Assembly: GCF_008389435.1 (NCBI RefSeq)
Contig: NZ_VUYS01000007.1
Span: 1 to 54,390 of the forward strand
Reading direction: 5' to 3'
Length of the DNA stretch: 54,390 nt
Source of the DNA: Candidatus Nitrosocosmicus agrestis
GTDB lineage: Archaea > Thermoproteota > Nitrososphaeria > Nitrososphaerales > Nitrososphaeraceae
The position numbers and the translations under genes are program-made. This document shows, one piece after another, positions 45,374 through 54,027 of the stretch; positions within the stretch are counted from its first letter, which is position 1; each line of letters opens with the position of its first letter. The notes under the pieces were generated by a model. It had not been told where the DNA came from and made no database searches. It saw only the letters and a program-made list of their open reading frames with translations.

Positions 45374-46732
45374 TCACGGAATTAATCCGCCTTCTTCAGC
45401 AAACAAATCATCATATGAAGTGCCTTTTCTTATTAACTTCATTCCACCGTCAAAAGTCTTCATTAAAACTGGAGGTTTGGTTTGACAATGGAAAGGCATG
45501 TTAAAAACAAGAGAATAGGCCCCTACATTGTAAAACAAAACATAGTTACCCACATTCGCGAATGTTAAATCAGACATCTTTGATGTCGGAAAAATATCCA
45601 ATGTATCACAGAGACGGCCGGCTAGGTGAATATTCTTGCCCGTGAACTGTTTGTTAGTATTTGAAGAATAAAGATGACTGTTATTATGTGTATTTGTTGC
45701 CACTTCTTGAGGATATTCTTGTTTAAGTAAGGCACAATCCAATAATAAATGGTATCCAGTATCAAGGATTACTATTTTATGATCGTTATATTCTTTGGTA
45801 TTAACTATTTTTGCGATCATTATGGAAGATTCTGCTACGAGGAACCTTCCACTCTCTATCATTAGTGTAAAATCACCATGGTTAGACACCAAATTGTTCA
45901 ATTTATCTAAATAAATTGCGGCCATTTCCTTTGGAGACGGAACTGGTTCATTATAAAATACAGGTGTACCACCTCCGATATCCAAAGTTTTCAATGAAAA
46001 AGTGGGAATTTCTTTCTTTAGCTTGTTTAGCAGGGAATTTAATCGCTCTAATGCATTAATGTAGCACACAAAATTTGTAATTTGTGAGCCCAAGTGAAAA
46101 TGAAATCCTTCAAATTCCAGCATAGGATTGTCATAAATTGATTTTACGAGATAATAAGCCGAATCGACCTTTCCACCATTTAATGGGACTCCAAATTTCC
46201 CATTCCTGTAGGAAGCACGAACTTCTGCTTTTACCCCCACTTCAGGGTTCATTCTAACCATTACTTTTGGTACAATGCCCAAAATGTTTGCAGCCTGTGA
46301 TAAATTAATCAACCCAAAGTAAGAACTAACTACGATTCTTTTGATTCCATATGAAAGGACTTGTTTGTATTCCTCAAGTTCTTCAGTTACACTAGTATAA
46401 ATAACATTTTCGGGATCAACCTTTAATTTATGGATAAAGAACAGCTCGCCAAGGCTTGTCAGGTCGAATGTAATTTTATCCTTCATGAATGTCTTTATGA
46501 TGGATGGATTAAAATTGGCTTTAATTGAATAGACTATTTTTACTTGACCATCAAAATTTTGGTAAGCATCTCTTAATTCTAAAACCTTTTCATGTAAAGT
46601 TTGTTCGTCTACTAAATATAATGGCGTCCCATACTCATCAGCTAATTGATTAATTTCCTCGTTTGTAATAAAACGGTTTGTCTTTGATAACGTTACTTTG
46701 TTTTGAATAATCTGTACCACATTTTCAACCAT
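45374..46732 (-). CDS. PLP-dependent decarboxylase, fold type III (LysA/ODC-like)
   Basis: 452 residues. The alanine-racemase-like barrel carries the PLP lysine in VKIVYSIKANFNPS, with HFHLGSQITN, LKTLDIGGGTPVF and MIESGRFLVAES. The C-terminal domain contains LAGRLCDTLDIFP and VGAYS. In diaminopimelate decarboxylase the active-site Cys lies in a C-E-S-G-D context; here it is C-D-T-L-D, closer to ornithine/arginine-type enzymes. A variable Asn/Ser/His insertion (about 340-362) precedes it. Because these archaea are thought to make lysine by the AAA route, the substrate should not be assumed to be diaminopimelate. Confidence 0.8.
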   Translation of the reverse strand: MVENVVQIIQNKVTLSKTNRFITNEEINQLADEYGTPLYLVDEQTLHEKVLELRDAYQNFDGQVKIVYSIKANFNPSIIKTFMKDKITFDLTSLGELFFIHKLKVDPENVIYTSVTEELEEYKQVLSYGIKRIVVSSYFGLINLSQAANILGIVPKVMVRMNPEVGVKAEVRASYRNGKFGVPLNGGKVDSAYYLVKSIYDNPMLEFEGFHFHLGSQITNFVCYINALERLNSLLNKLKKEIPTFSLKTLDIGGGTPVFYNEPVPSPKEMAAIYLDKLNNLVSNHGDFTLMIESGRFLVAESSIMIAKIVNTKEYNDHKIVILDTGYHLLLDCALLKQEYPQEVATNTHNNSHLYSSNTNKQFTGKNIHLAGRLCDTLDIFPTSKMSDLTFANVGNYVLFYNVGAYSLVFNMPFHCQTKPPVLMKTFDGGMKLIRKGTSYDDLFAEEGGLIP

Positions 46733-46846
46733 TCTTTTTGTGAAATGTATTCAAAGGGACTAAACTTAAAAACATTGCCCCAAAAAATTATTTTCATTTC
46801 TTCAGTTATATTATGTAATTTATAAAAACAGACAAGAAAATCAAAT

Positions 46847-46872
46847 AAAAACTATAGGAATATAGTTTTTTT
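46847..46872 (-). terminator. Hairpin with T tail after cdc48
   Basis: A perfect 10-bp stem (AAAAACTATA/TATAGTTTTT) with a 4-nt loop lies 40 bp beyond the cdc48 stop codon. It is A/U-rich, so thermally weak, but it is followed by T residues on either strand and sits between two minus-strand genes, suiting a terminator or 3'-end signal. Confidence 0.45.
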
Positions 46873-46913
46873 CAAGTAATAAGAAAAATAAAAATTAAAA
46901 GAAAATAGAAAAA

Positions 46914-49088
46914 TTATCTATAGTAAGGTACCGTAACCTTTTCTCCTGATTTATTATCTCTTTGGGTCTTTATCTTCTTTACAGCATCCTCAAAATGCTT
47001 CATAGTAACATGAGCCTCAGAGGCATGTTTTGCTGCATCTTCAGGATTGCTGTATTTTTGAAGGTACTCGTGTAGCACTAATGAGATAGCAGTATTTGCA
47101 ACTGCGGACATATCAGCACCACTAAAGCCATCAGTGAGTTCTGCAATTCTGTCAAAGTCGACTACCTCAGAGATCGGCTTTTGGTTCACATGAATTTCTA
47201 ATATTTTCTTTCGAGTTGCTTTATCAGGTAGTGGGACATAAACAATCTTATCAAACCGACCTGGTCTCAATAATGCAGGGTCTATCATATCCGAGCGGTT
47301 AGTTGCAGCGATTATAACTACACTGCTTAGTTCCTGGATACCGTCTAATTCGGTTAAAAGTTGAGAGACCACTCTTTCGGTGACCATGCTATCTCCACCT
47401 AAGCCTCTTATAGGAGCAATAGAATCAATTTCATCAAAGAAAACAACGCATGGTGCTGCTTGTCTTGCTCGCCTAAAAATTTCTCTAATTCCTCTCTCTG
47501 ATTCACCTACCCATTTTGAAAGCAGCTCAGGTCCCTTTACGCTTATGAAGTTGGCTTCAGACTCTGTAGCAACTGCTTTGGCAAGCATTGTTTTTCCTGT
47601 ACCTGATGGACCATGCATCAAGATTCCTTTTGGATTAGAGTGACCCAATTTGGTATACAAGTCAGGATATCTTAATGGCCACTCCACTGCTTCTTGGAGT
47701 TCTCTTTTTACTTCGTCTAACCCACCAATATCTATCCACTCTACATCGGGGGATTCAAGGTACACTTCTCTCATTGCGGAAGGCATTACTTCCTTTATAG
47801 CATTTTCAAAGTCATTCATCGTAACAACTAATTTGTTTAATACATCAGGGTTGATTTTCTCCTCTTCAAGATTTAATTCAGGCAGTAATCTTCTTAGACA
47901 CTTCATAGCAGCCTCTTTACACAGATATTCTAAATCAGCACCAACAAATCCGTGACTTACTGATGCTATTTTTTCCTGGTTTACATCGGAGTCTAATGGC
48001 ATGTTTCTTGTATGGATTTGAAGGATTTCTAACCTGCCACGTTTGTCTGGAACCTTGATTTCTATTTCTCTGTCGAATCTACCAGGTCTTCTTAATGCTG
48101 GGTCTATGGCATTAGGTCTATTTGTGGCTGCAATAACAATAACTTTACCTCTAGCTTCTAAACCATCCATTAGAGATAATAATTGAGATACTACTCTTCT
48201 CTCAACTTCGCCTGTTACTTCTTCACGCTTTGGAGTTATAGAATCAATTTCATCTATAAACATTATAGAAGGAGCCTTTTCCTTTGTTTCTTTAAATATT
48301 TCTCGTAATCTTGCTTCTGATTCTCCGTAGAATTTACTCATAATTTCTGGGCCCGAGATACTTACAAAATGAGCATTACTTTCATTGGCAACTGCTTTTG
48401 CCAATAATGTTTTACCAGTTCCTGGTGGACCATAAAGCAGCACTCCTTTAGGAGCTTCTATACCTAATTTTTCAAATATTTCAGGATGTCTTAGAGGAAG
48501 CTCTATCATTTCTCTAACTTTCTGTGCTTCATCTTTTAGTCCGCCAATGTCTTCATAAGTTACTTGTGGTACTCCACGCAGTGTTTCTCCACGTTCAGCA
48601 ATGTGAAATACGGTTTTTTGTGTAACTAAAACAGCATCTACACCAGGTCCAGGTGTAACACCTATAACTTGAAAAGTAAGTCTACCACCAAAGTACGGTA
48701 CCATAACGTTGTCACCTTTGATAAGTGGTACACTTTCAAGAGCATCTGCTAGATATCGTTCATCTATTGGTGGAATAGCTTCTAATGGTGCTACAATTAC
48801 CTTTTCTGCGGGAACTGCTTTAATTTTTCTAACAATTACTGTATCACCAATCGCTACACCGGCATTATTTCTAACTAAACCATCAACTCTAATAATGCCC
48901 TTACCCTCATCTGAAGGATAAAGAGGTAAGCATTTTGCAACTGTTCGACGTTTACCCTTAATTTCCACGACATCACCTGTAGATGCGCTTAAAGCGTCCA
49001 TCGACTCATAATCAATTCTGGCAACACCACGACCAACATCTCGTGTGTATGCTTCAAGCACCTTAAGTGATATGGTGTTTTGGCTCAT
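46914..49088 (-). CDS. Cdc48/VCP-type AAA+ ATPase
   Basis: 724 residues: a CDC48 N-domain (about 1-185) that starts with a double-psi barrel, and two AAA modules. D1 has [29 protein letters not shown] and the arginine-finger region [13 protein letters not shown]2 has [30 protein letters not shown] and [11 protein letters not shown]. It unfolds or extracts proteins for proteasomal degradation. The protein ends V-P-Y-Y-R; hydrophobic-Tyr-X at the extreme C-terminus is the HbYX signal by which ATPases dock on the 20S proteasome. Monocistronic, divergent from rpl2. Confidence 0.97.
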   Translation of the reverse strand: MSQNTISLKVLEAYTRDVGRGVARIDYESMDALSASTGDVVEIKGKRRTVAKCLPLYPSDEGKGIIRVDGLVRNNAGVAIGDTVIVRKIKAVPAEKVIVAPLEAIPPIDERYLADALESVPLIKGDNVMVPYFGGRLTFQVIGVTPGPGVDAVLVTQKTVFHIAERGETLRGVPQVTYEDIGGLKDEAQKVREMIELPLRHPEIFEKLGIEAPKGVLLYGPPGTGKTLLAKAVANESNAHFVSISGPEIMSKFYGESEARLREIFKETKEKAPSIMFIDEIDSITPKREEVTGEVERRVVSQLLSLMDGLEARGKVIVIAATNRPNAIDPALRRPGRFDREIEIKVPDKRGRLEILQIHTRNMPLDSDVNQEKIASVSHGFVGADLEYLCKEAAMKCLRRLLPELNLEEEKINPDVLNKLVVTMNDFENAIKEVMPSAMREVYLESPDVEWIDIGGLDEVKRELQEAVEWPLRYPDLYTKLGHSNPKGILMHGPSGTGKTMLAKAVATESEANFISVKGPELLSKWVGESERGIREIFRRARQAAPCVVFFDEIDSIAPIRGLGGDSMVTERVVSQLLTELDGIQELSSVVIIAATNRSDMIDPALLRPGRFDKIVYVPLPDKATRKKILEIHVNQKPISEVVDFDRIAELTDGFSGADMSAVANTAISLVLHEYLQKYSNPEDAAKHASEAHVTMKHFEDAVKKIKTQRDNKSGEKVTVPYYR

Positions 49089-49292
49089 ATTAACAATATT
49101 ATAATGTCATTAACTACTTATAACCTTATTTTCATTGACTTTTTAATTAAAATCAATAAATCTTGCAATTAGAATATTTTAATGTTAATTTTTGTTTTAC
49201 AAGCTTAATATTTACAGATTAAAAACAAAAGGCAAGTCTACAACCAAGAATAAATTTAATAGCGGGACTAATCGATCGATATTTAGATTTAA

Positions 49293-50024
49293 TTGGGAAA
49301 GAGGACATTAGTACGAAGAAGAGGTAGAGGAGGTAAACAATTTAGAGCAATTATTACAGGAAAAATAGCTCCCGCTAAATATCCTAATTTCGATAGTAAC
49401 GAGATTCACCATGGCACCGTAATGGATTTGATTCATGAACGAGGTAGAGATGCACCTGTTGCCAAAATTAAATTTGATGATAATAATTATTCTTATGTTC
49501 CGGCTACAGAAGGTACAGTAGTAGGAAGTAAAATCGAGATGGGAAATGGTGCAAAGCCTGTGCCCAAAAACATATTAGAAATTGGTGCAATTCCAGATGG
49601 AACTTTAGTTTGTAACATAGAAAAGAACTTTGGTGACGGTGGAAAGATGATTAAAGCAGCTGGATCATCAGCAATAGTTTTTTCACACGCAATTGATAGT
49701 GTTAAAGTAAAGTTACCTTCAGGAATGATATTAGACATGAATCCCAGGTGCCGCGCAATGATTGGAATTATAGCTGGAGGAGGTAAGGGAGAAAAGCCAT
49801 TCCTTAAGGCAGGAAATAAGGCAAAGTTTATGCAATCCCGGGGCAGGTTATATCCAGTTGTAAGAGGAATAGCCCAAGCAGCAGTATATCACCCCCACGG
49901 TGGAGGTAGACACCAACACATTGGTCATCCCTCTTCAGTTGGCAGAAACACTCCCCCTGGAGCTAAGGTGGGTAACATTTCACCAAGAAAGACAGGAAGA
50001 GCAAGAGTAAAGAAAAGACAATAA
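49293..50024 (+). CDS. rpl2: 50S ribosomal protein L2
   Basis: A 243-residue L2 with the archaeal N-terminus MGKRTLVRRRGRGG, the SH3-like domain and the conserved peptidyl-transferase-proximal segment HPHGGGRHQHIGHPSSVGR followed by the basic tail SPRKTGRARVKKRQ. The start is TTG 49293; no ATG gives this N-terminus. It is outside the usual S10-type ribosomal operon, since neither L23 nor S19 flanks it. The nth gene follows on the same strand. Confidence 0.97.
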   Translation: MGKRTLVRRRGRGGKQFRAIITGKIAPAKYPNFDSNEIHHGTVMDLIHERGRDAPVAKIKFDDNNYSYVPATEGTVVGSKIEMGNGAKPVPKNILEIGAIPDGTLVCNIEKNFGDGGKMIKAAGSSAIVFSHAIDSVKVKLPSGMILDMNPRCRAMIGIIAGGGKGEKPFLKAGNKAKFMQSRGRLYPVVRGIAQAAVYHPHGGGRHQHIGHPSSVGRNTPPGAKVGNISPRKTGRARVKKRQ

Positions 50025-50028
50025 GGAT

Positions 50029-50046
50029 ACAGTCAAAGCTGACTGT
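50029..50046 (+). other. Small hairpin between rpl2 and nth
   Basis: ACAGTCA/TGACTGT, a 7-bp perfect stem with an AAGC loop, begins 4 nt after the rpl2 stop. No T tract follows. It could mark the 3' end of rpl2 mRNA or be chance. Confidence 0.35.
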
Positions 50047-50096
50047 TAGCCAGATGGTTGGAGATAGATTTACCGGCAAGTCGTCAAGGACAAAGT

Positions 50097-50834
50097 ATGG
50101 ATAATCTATCAACAATTATTGATAAAATGGAACTTGCTTTAAGTTCCAACAATTTTTTGCGATTGACCGCTTTAGAGGATCTACATAAGAATGAGAATGG
50201 AGATCCATTCAAAATTTTGATAGGAACAATTCTTTCATCTAGGACGAGAGATGAAAACACATCAAAGGCCCTTGTAAAATTATTTAAAAAGTTCAAAGGA
50301 GCCAAAGATATATCTAATGCAGAGTTAGATGACATCAAAAAAGAAATATCATCAGTAGGGTTTTATAACGTCAAAGCTGTTCGAGTAAAAGAAGTTTCAA
50401 ATATAATCCAAAACAAGTTTCAAGGCAAGGTACCCGATACCGAGGAAGAATTATTGAAATTGCCTGGGGTAGGCAGAAAAACTGCAAATTGTGTGCTAGT
50501 TTATGCTTTTCAGAAATCAGCTATCCCCGTTGATACCCATGTTCATAGAATTAGTAATAGATTGGGCCTTGTTGATACAAAGATCCCTGCAGAGACCGAA
50601 AGGGAGCTAAGCAAGTTTGTGGACAAAAAGGATTGGATTAGGCTAAATTCTGCATTTGTGAGATATGGTCAAAATATTTGTGTGCCAATAAAACCTAAAT
50701 GCGAATTTTGTAATTTAAGAAAAATTTGCAAATACTACAATTATAATTATGATTATAACCATAGCAACAATCTTAACCTACAAAATAATGAGAAAACAAG
50801 TAACACAAAGCAAGATAAAAGGCTACAAAAATAG
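50097..50834 (+). CDS. nth: Endonuclease III (DNA glycosylase/AP lyase)
   Basis: 245 residues from ATG 50097 (an upstream TTG at 50058 is possible). Base-excision-repair enzyme for oxidised pyrimidines. The helix-hairpin-helix LPGVGRKTANCVLVYAF contains the catalytic Lys, and VDTHVHRISNRLGLV the catalytic Asp. The [4Fe-4S] ligands follow the pattern C-x6-C-x2-C-x5-C in CVPIKPKCEFCNLRKIC. A Tyr/Asn-rich tail of about 30 residues after the cluster is extra. It follows rpl2 on the same strand. Confidence 0.95.
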   Translation: MDNLSTIIDKMELALSSNNFLRLTALEDLHKNENGDPFKILIGTILSSRTRDENTSKALVKLFKKFKGAKDISNAELDDIKKEISSVGFYNVKAVRVKEVSNIIQNKFQGKVPDTEEELLKLPGVGRKTANCVLVYAFQKSAIPVDTHVHRISNRLGLVDTKIPAETERELSKFVDKKDWIRLNSAFVRYGQNICVPIKPKCEFCNLRKICKYYNYNYDYNHSNNLNLQNNEKTSNTKQDKRLQK

Positions 50835-50925
50835 AGCTTTGGTGTGGCATAGTCAAATATAGAAAATGCTGGATGAGATCCGTTTGACCCATTATCCTCG
50901 ATGAACCCTGATTAATAGCATCATC

Positions 50926-50975
50926 TTGTTTTGTATTGTTTTATTTTGTTTTATTTTGCTCTTTATTTACTAGTT
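50926..50975 (+). terminator. T-rich region after nth
   Basis: A string of T4-T5 tracts (CTTGTTTTGTATTGTTTTAT and on) begins about 95 bp after the nth stop, without a stem. This is a typical archaeal stop region between the convergent nth and the 51018 gene. Confidence 0.5.
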
Positions 50976-51017
50976 TTTTGCAAAAATTTAAAAAATATTT
51001 ATATATTATAGATGTTA

Positions 51018-51782
51018 TTATTCTGGATCTCTTTTCTTTTTATATATCAAAAATAATAAAATTCCACCAACTCCAACTATCATTCCAAGGGGCATATAGT
51101 AAAGGAATGATTTAGAATAATCCCCACTAAGTGTTTGAAATTCCAATGACCCAGCATAGGTAGAGTTAGGCATGGAAGAATCATCTTTCCCATAAACGCT
51201 GACGGAGCCAACATCAAAGCCATTCATTCCTAATTTGTCCAAGACTATTCTTTTTCCATTGGTTACAGACAGTCCTTGGACATTTGCATGAGAAACAGTT
51301 ATCGGACCATCAGTAGACCAACCATCCTGATTGTTTTCATACATTCGCATATATCCAGTTTCATTTGTGTTAACTGATACGATAAATCTCTTTGATTGGT
51401 CCCCGTATAGCATCAATTCAACGAATTTCTGACTTGGAGGTCTTTCCTGAATTTTAATAATTGTTTTTGAATCCGGACTATTGTAGTAACTTAGATTATT
51501 AAAAATAGAGATGATCCAATTACTTGTTTTTGGTTCGTCAAAAACATATTCTATGGGATGACGTCTATCATTATTAGTATCGTTAAAAGGGATTACAAAA
51601 TTCTCAGAGTTGTTAGTTTTGACCGTAGTAAAAGCAGTATCATTAGTTGTTGATTGAGAGAATGAATAATTTTGAAAAGCAATGTTAACCAAAGATATGG
51701 ACAAAACAACGATCAAAAGATAATAACAATATGACAAATTGGAGGAGGAGGAAGAAAAAAATCTTCCAAAATTCATTGGCAT
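51018..51782 (-). CDS. Surface protein with C-terminal membrane anchor
   Basis: 254 residues. An N-terminal hydrophobic signal (about 16-36) and a C-terminal helix (YYMPLGMIVGVGGILLFLIY) followed by KKKRDPE indicate an extracellular domain held in the membrane. The ectodomain is beta-rich (HPIEYVFDE, KTIIKIQERPPSQKFVEL, FIVSVNTNETGYMRM, LEFQTLSGDYSKSF). This layout is like archaeal surface proteins with a C-terminal sorting/anchor helix. No catalytic motif. It lies 68 bp downstream of sat and may share its transcript. Function unknown. Confidence 0.68.
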   Translation of the reverse strand: MPMNFGRFFSSSSSNLSYCYYLLIVVLSISLVNIAFQNYSFSQSTTNDTAFTTVKTNNSENFVIPFNDTNNDRRHPIEYVFDEPKTSNWIISIFNNLSYYNSPDSKTIIKIQERPPSQKFVELMLYGDQSKRFIVSVNTNETGYMRMYENNQDGWSTDGPITVSHANVQGLSVTNGKRIVLDKLGMNGFDVGSVSVYGKDDSSMPNSTYAGSLEFQTLSGDYSKSFLYYMPLGMIVGVGGILLFLIYKKKRDPE

Positions 51783-51850
51783 GATCCCTTACTTCGTAAA
51801 TCGATTATATATTTGTAGAATCAGTACATTTGTTAGACTGATTGTATTTT

Positions 51851-53071
51851 TTACTCTACAAATGGCCGCGGATATGTTAGAATAGTTTGTGAAATCTCAG
51901 GTCGCATTAAATGTGATGGTGGTAATTCCCCCACTGAAAACATCTTTCGCATTTTAGTTCCGCTTAATTCCTCTCTGAATTCCTGATCATGCGGACAAGT
52001 TCGCTCGTTAAAGTAACCTTGACACTTTTTACAAAAGTAAAAAGCTGGGAAAAATAAGGGCTGGATTTCAAGTTCAGGATACTCTTTAAAGATTTCGTGT
52101 GCAGCAAAAGGAGAGTAATAGTTACCAACACCCGCATGGTCTCTGCCGATAATGATATGAGAGCATCCAAAATTCTGACGCATTATTGCATGATGAATCG
52201 CTTCCTTTGGACCAGCATATCTCATCTCGGTGTGCAAAGTAGAAAATATAACTCTTGATTTTGGGTAGTAATTTTTGATCAAAACAGTATAAGAATTCAG
52301 TATAACGTCGTCTTTAAAATCTCCTGCCTTTTTTTTTCCTATCAATGGATTTATGAACAGACCGTCATAGATATTCAGAGCAGCTTTTTGTAACATTTCA
52401 TGAGCTACGTGAGGAACATTTCTAGTTTGAAAAGCCACGATGCTTTTCCAACCTTGCTCTTGGATAGTTTTTCTCGACTGTGATGGTGTCATACGAAATT
52501 CCTCATCAAAGTTATTGAGGGTAGAGGAATAGTTTTCAATACTACCATTATTGCTAATCCCTTTGTCATCATCACTACCACTACCACTACCACTACCATC
52601 ACTATCGTTGACTATCACTTTGACTTCACCTTCGATGAGTGTATCTTTCATCGACACATACTTTTGAAAGCCAGGGTGTGCAGGGTCGTCTGTTTGAAAT
52701 ACAGACTTTGCACTTTCGATTTTGTCAAATGCAAAAGTATCTCCAATGTCCATTAATCCAAATATCTTACCATCAGTGCGTAAAGCGACCTGTGTTGAAT
52801 CTTTAATTTTATTTGCTAGTTCAACATTTACGTCTAGCACAATAGGAATTGTCCAAGGCAAATCATTGGCAAGTCTGCCTCTTTTTACCACACTAGTAAA
52901 ATCTTGTTCATTTAAAAACCCCTTTAATGGACTGAATATTCCAAACGCAATATTTTCAATTTCTTTTTTTTGTCCTTTATCAATATCTAATATAAAAAGA
53001 TCCTTGTCTATCTTGGATCTCTCAATAAAATTATTTGTTAAGGTATTGCCACCATATGGTCTAGGCATCAT
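51851..53071 (-). CDS. sat: Sulfate adenylyltransferase (ATP sulfurylase)
   Basis: 406 residues; makes APS from sulfate and ATP. The active site has FQTRNVPHVAHEMLQK (Q-T-R-N at 215-218 and H-x2-H at 221-224) and IIIGRDHAGVGNYYSPFAA. The zinc-type segment FYFCKKCQGYFNERTCPH is present near the C-terminus. Compared with the family, residues about 155-188 are an extra Gly/Ser/Asp/Asn-rich loop encoded partly by a microsatellite. No APS kinase domain. It is downstream of cysH (51-nt gap, same strand); the two form a sulfate assimilation unit. Confidence 0.95.
   Translation of the reverse strand: MMPRPYGGNTLTNNFIERSKIDKDLFILDIDKGQKKEIENIAFGIFSPLKGFLNEQDFTSVVKRGRLANDLPWTIPIVLDVNVELANKIKDSTQVALRTDGKIFGLMDIGDTFAFDKIESAKSVFQTDDPAHPGFQKYVSMKDTLIEGEVKVIVNDSDGSGSGSGSDDDKGISNNGSIENYSSTLNNFDEEFRMTPSQSRKTIQEQGWKSIVAFQTRNVPHVAHEMLQKAALNIYDGLFINPLIGKKKAGDFKDDVILNSYTVLIKNYYPKSRVIFSTLHTEMRYAGPKEAIHHAIMRQNFGCSHIIIGRDHAGVGNYYSPFAAHEIFKEYPELEIQPLFFPAFYFCKKCQGYFNERTCPHDQEFREELSGTKMRKMFSVGELPPSHLMRPEISQTILTYPRPFVE
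52573..52596. repeat. Hexanucleotide microsatellite (CACTAC)4 inside sat
   Basis: Four perfect 6-bp units encode a Gly-Ser run (residues about 159-166) in a non-conserved loop of Sat. A 6-bp unit keeps the frame when copy number changes. Confidence 0.9.
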
Positions 53072-53122
53072 TTTAAAGCTAAATAGATAAGGCTATTTCT
53101 TTCTTTTTTTTGTTAGGTTATT

Positions 53123-53860
53123 TTATTTATTCCAGTGTAAGCCGCATTCCTTGTGGAAATCATTTTCCCACCACCATCTACCAGCTCGAAGATCCTCTCC
53201 AGGCTGTATGGCACGTGTACAAGGGGCACAGCCTATACTAGGATAGCCTTTGTCATGTAAACTGTTGTAAGGAATATTGTTATTTTTAATATATTCCCAG
53301 ACCATATCATTGCTCCATTCAACAAGGGGATTGACCTTTATAATATTGTTATTTGATGCATCAAGTTCCACTTTTTTTACATTTGAACGCGTAAAAGTTT
53401 GGTCTCTTCTTAATCCTGTAATCCAGGCATCCAAATCATCAAGCATCCTTCTTAAGGGGTGGACTTTACGAATTTCGCAGCACAATTTTCTTTCTTCAAT
53501 GCTATTATACATAAGATTAATACCCCTTTCTGTAACCATTTTTTGTACTTCAGTAGAATCAGGAAACATAGTTTCTATTCTGATAGAATATTTACTTCTG
53601 ATTTTATCCATAACGTCGTATGTCTCCGGGTTAAGTCTACCAGTGTCGAGAGTAAATACGCGAGCATTATCGCCTTGGATTTTATGCATCATATCTATTA
53701 TTACTACATCTTCCGCCCCGAAACTAGATGCAAAAGCTATTTTTGGAGAGAAATTTTTTATCATCATACCTAAAATTTCTTCTGCCGAGAGGCTCTCATA
53801 CTTGGCAGAATCGGCAGTATACGAAGACATAAATTCGTTAATTTTATCAGCTTTAGACAT
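53123..53860 (-). CDS. cysH: Adenylylsulfate (APS) reductase, iron-sulfur type
   Basis: 245 residues of the CysH family. The nucleotide loop is FASSFGAEDVVIIDM. The paired cysteines C127-C128 (RKLCCEIRKV) and C211-x2-C214 (GCAPCTR) are the [4Fe-4S] ligands that mark the APS-reducing rather than PAPS-reducing branch; C239 in ECGLHW is the catalytic nucleophile. It reduces APS to sulfite with thioredoxin-like donors. First gene of cysH-sat; starts at ATG. Confidence 0.94.
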   Translation of the reverse strand: MSKADKINEFMSSYTADSAKYESLSAEEILGMMIKNFSPKIAFASSFGAEDVVIIDMMHKIQGDNARVFTLDTGRLNPETYDVMDKIRSKYSIRIETMFPDSTEVQKMVTERGINLMYNSIEERKLCCEIRKVHPLRRMLDDLDAWITGLRRDQTFTRSNVKKVELDASNNNIIKVNPLVEWSNDMVWEYIKNNNIPYNSLHDKGYPSIGCAPCTRAIQPGEDLRAGRWWWENDFHKECGLHWNK

Positions 53861-54027
53861 AACAATAATAGAAGATTTAACTCATATAATATTATCTTCC
53901 AATCTGATTTAGATATTTAAAAAACAAGGTTTATTATCGATTTTCAAAGATTTCAAAAAAATGACAACTAGTTTATTAGGGAGGCTACCATAGTAAACAG
54001 AATTCGTGGTGAGATCTGGGTCTGAGT

